NCBI GenBank assembly: GCA_016927095.1
Contig: JAFGNI010000488.1
Coordinates: 1-6,170, forward strand
Source of the DNA: Anaerolineae bacterium
GTDB lineage: Bacteria > Chloroflexota > Anaerolineae > B4-G1 > SLSP01
Length of the DNA stretch: 6,170 bases
Direction of reading: 5' to 3'
Shown here: in pieces, positions 4,614 to 6,170 of the stretch
Layout of the letters: each line of letters opens with the position of its first letter
How positions within the stretch are numbered: the first letter of the stretch is position 1
The notes under the pieces: model-generated
What the model saw: only the letters and a program-made list of their open reading frames with translations
Told to the model about the DNA's origin: nothing
The model's database searches: none
Translations under genes and position numbers: made by a program

Positions 4614-6170
4614 TTAGCGGTTCGCCTTCCGGAGCGCCTTGCCCACCTGATCCGCCGCCAGCTTGCCGGACAGGATCGCAATGGGGAACCCGGAGGGGCT
4701 GAAAGTCCACTGTCCCGCCTGGTAGACGTTGGGGATCGGGGTGCGCACAGAGGCCATCACCTTGTGCAGCCGGCTTTCCGCCGGGACCGGATGGTTCGTA
4801 AAGGCCCACCCGGTGATGGCTCCCTCGGTGGTTCCCATCGTGCTTGCCATCGTCAACGGCGTGGCGGAGAAGGCTTCAAGAACCGCCGCCTTGACGCCGG
4901 GGAAGATGGACGCGTCCAGCACGTCGATCATCTTCGTCTCGCAGAGACGCTTGAAGTCCTCATACCACCCCTGCTCCTGGGTCTGCCGGGTGAGCGTGTA
5001 GTCAAAGAGGACGCTCACGATCAGACCGGTCTTGCCGGGCGGGGCAAGGGCTGGATCTCTGAGCACCGGAATGGAGATCTCATAGGTGGTGAGGGCGAGG
5101 AAGTCCTGCAGCCAGTTCTCGACAGCCTCCCGTGGTTCATCGATGGGGAGCGGCCCGGCCTTGGACTGTCCCTCTCGCGTTGGTGTGTAGAAGAAGTGCG
5201 CGCTCGCCTTCTGCGCAAAGGTGTCAGGGTCTAGGTCGAGGGCCAGATAGAGGGTCAGGACCGAGTCGCCACCCGACTTGTCCAGTATCTCATCCCGACG
5301 CTGCTCAATGGCCTGTCTGGTCGACGGGTCGTTCAGGACATCGAGGTCCACAGCCCGGTAGAGCGCTTTCAGGTCCGCAGCCCAGACAAGGGCCCGGTAG
5401 GTGTGTGTCTTGCCCTCAGCATCTTGGATCGTGTTGCGCTCCGGGTCCAGCGACACGATCTCGGTGCCGGTGGTGATTGTGCCGCCATGGGAACGGACGA
5501 AGGCGGTCAGTTCCTTGGGGAGGGTGCCCGTGCCGCCAAGGGGATACCGGTAGTCCAGGTAGAGCGTGAAGTAGCTGAGGGCGAAGAAGGCGGGGGTCGC
5601 CCGGAAAAAGTGCTGCGTGATGATGTCGAGCAGACTTTGGTTGCCGGTGAAGCGTCGCAGGTAGTCGACGACGGGTACTTTGAGCGCGTTGACCTTGCCG
5701 ATCGTCAGCGCATATTTGAACATCCATGGCAGGATCACCTTGACGAAGTACTCACGATCCTTTTTGGGATCGAGCAAGACAGGGTTGTCGATGCCGTACT
5801 GGATGTCCATGTAATGCATGATCTTGCGGAGCTGCTCGACGATCTCGACGATCTCGTCACGGCTTTCCGGATAGAGCTCGATGAGCAGGGCCTCGTAGCC
5901 GGCGATGCTGTCCACCGAGTCGATCCGGATGACGCGGTCCTCGATCCCGAGTGTGACCGCGTTGGGCACCAGAGGGATGTCCAGGCCGAGGTTCTTGAGC
6001 ATCGGGAGGAGGATGCCGGAGTTCTCCAGCGCACGGATGCCGCCATCGAAGACAAAGCCGTTGCGCTGGAACGAATTGACGAGGCCACCACAGTGTGGCC
6101 GCTTCTCGCAGACCAGGGTCCTGTACCCGCTGCGTGCCAGAAAGGCCGAAGCGGTCAGGCCGGCCATCCC
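4614..6170 (-). CDS. Phytoene-desaturase-like NAD(P)/FAD-dependent oxidoreductase, 5'-partial
   Basis: FAD-dependent amine-oxidase-fold oxidoreductase of the phytoene dehydrogenase / carotene isomerase / retinol saturase group (COG1233-like). Members desaturate, isomerise or saturate polyisoprenoid or related lipid substrates, usually at the membrane. The gene runs off the right edge: the last codon in the window reads Gly and is followed by MAGLTASAFLARSGY, which fits the second half of the dinucleotide-binding GxGxxAGL motif, so the Met at 6167 is internal and only a few residues are missing. Counting from that Met, E21 in VCEK is the likely FAD ribose ligand, GG (27-28) and GFVFDGGI (36-43) are the next conserved FAD contacts, and the C-terminal VYQAGQWTFSPSGFPIAILSG (481-501) is the signature closing the FAD site. 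With 517 visible residues it is near the family's full length (about 490-530). It is the first gene of the cluster as seen here; its stop at 4614-4616 is one base from the SGNH start. No phytoene synthase or other carotenoid gene is visible, so a carotenoid role is unproven. Confidence 0.92.
   Translation of the reverse strand, partial: GMAGLTASAFLARSGYRTLVCEKRPHCGGLVNSFQRNGFVFDGGIRALENSGILLPMLKNLGLDIPLVPNAVTLGIEDRVIRIDSVDSIAGYEALLIELYPESRDEIVEIVEQLRKIMHYMDIQYGIDNPVLLDPKKDREYFVKVILPWMFKYALTIGKVNALKVPVVDYLRRFTGNQSLLDIITQHFFRATPAFFALSYFTLYLDYRYPLGGTGTLPKELTAFVRSHGGTITTGTEIVSLDPERNTIQDAEGKTHTYRALVWAADLKALYRAVDLDVLNDPSTRQAIEQRRDEILDKSGGDSVLTLYLALDLDPDTFAQKASAHFFYTPTREGQSKAGPLPIDEPREAVENWLQDFLALTTYEISIPVLRDPALAPPGKTGLIVSVLFDYTLTRQTQEQGWYEDFKRLCETKMIDVLDASIFPGVKAAVLEAFSATPLTMASTMGTTEGAITGWAFTNHPVPAESRLHKVMASVRTPIPNVYQAGQWTFSPSGFPIAILSGKLAADQVGKALRKANR

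Noticed and set aside
4613..4681. Upstream extension of the SGNH gene by 23 codons
   Set aside because: The extension is out-of-frame translation of the oxidoreductase C-terminus and gives an Arg-rich stretch before the natural hydrophobic start at 4612.
4509..5234. 241-codon open frame on the plus strand
   Set aside because: It is antisense to the FAD oxidoreductase and the SGNH start. The translation is Arg/Gly-rich, low-complexity and matches no family.
6165..6167. ATG at 6167 as true start of the FAD oxidoreductase
   Set aside because: The preceding codon is Gly, and the following residues are the second half of the FAD dinucleotide-binding motif, so the start lies beyond the window.

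Overview
This is a GC-rich bacterial chromosomal window with two gene sets that converge near position 2300. No rRNA, tRNA, CRISPR array, transposase or phage gene is visible. By eye the GC content is roughly 60%, with a more AT-rich patch at about 2925-3060. Gene content and intergenic style would fit an environmental lineage such as Chloroflexota or a similar high-GC phylum. That placement is a weak inference, since no ribosomal or other marker gene is present.

Left half, plus strand (1-2277). The window opens inside an amidohydrolase/deacetylase-family metal-dependent hydrolase whose N-terminus lies upstream. It is followed, after 138 bases, by a complete SelA-like, fold-type-I PLP enzyme related to D-glucosaminate-6-phosphate ammonia-lyase and YhfS. 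These two families commonly sit side by side in amino-sugar or amino-acid-derivative catabolic loci. The likely logic is that the hydrolase removes an N-acyl or ring amide and the PLP enzyme acts on the freed amine, but the substrate cannot be read from the sequence. The spacer between them holds the most unusual non-coding structure here: a 27-pair hairpin (1008-1076) built from roughly 8-nt tandem units that begin on the hydrolase stop codon. A run of three 7-nt repeats follows directly before the PLP gene.

Centre (2278-2329). The two gene sets meet tail to tail across a short spacer with a 10-bp GC-rich hairpin, probably a shared transcription stop.

Right half, minus strand (6170 down to 2330). 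In transcription order it holds: a 5'-truncated phytoene-desaturase-like FAD oxidoreductase; a membrane-anchored SGNH/GDSL hydrolase starting one base after the oxidoreductase stop; a CPBP (CAAX-protease/bacteriocin-processing) intramembrane protease 62 bases further on, or overlapping by four bases if a GTG start is used; and, after a 190-base AT-richer gap, a flavodoxin-like protein with a GTG start and a good Shine-Dalgarno. The first two are almost certainly co-transcribed and the CPBP gene probably is too. The flavodoxin gene may have its own promoter. An FAD oxidoreductase of polyisoprenoid/lipid type, an esterase/lipase-fold enzyme and an intramembrane protease together suggest membrane or lipid chemistry, but this is inference only.

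Nothing in the window proves a new biological system. The items most worth a second look are the strand-polarised hairpin array at 1003-1076, the unusual Asp at a probable metal-ligand position of the hydrolase, and the oxidoreductase-SGNH-CPBP gene cluster.
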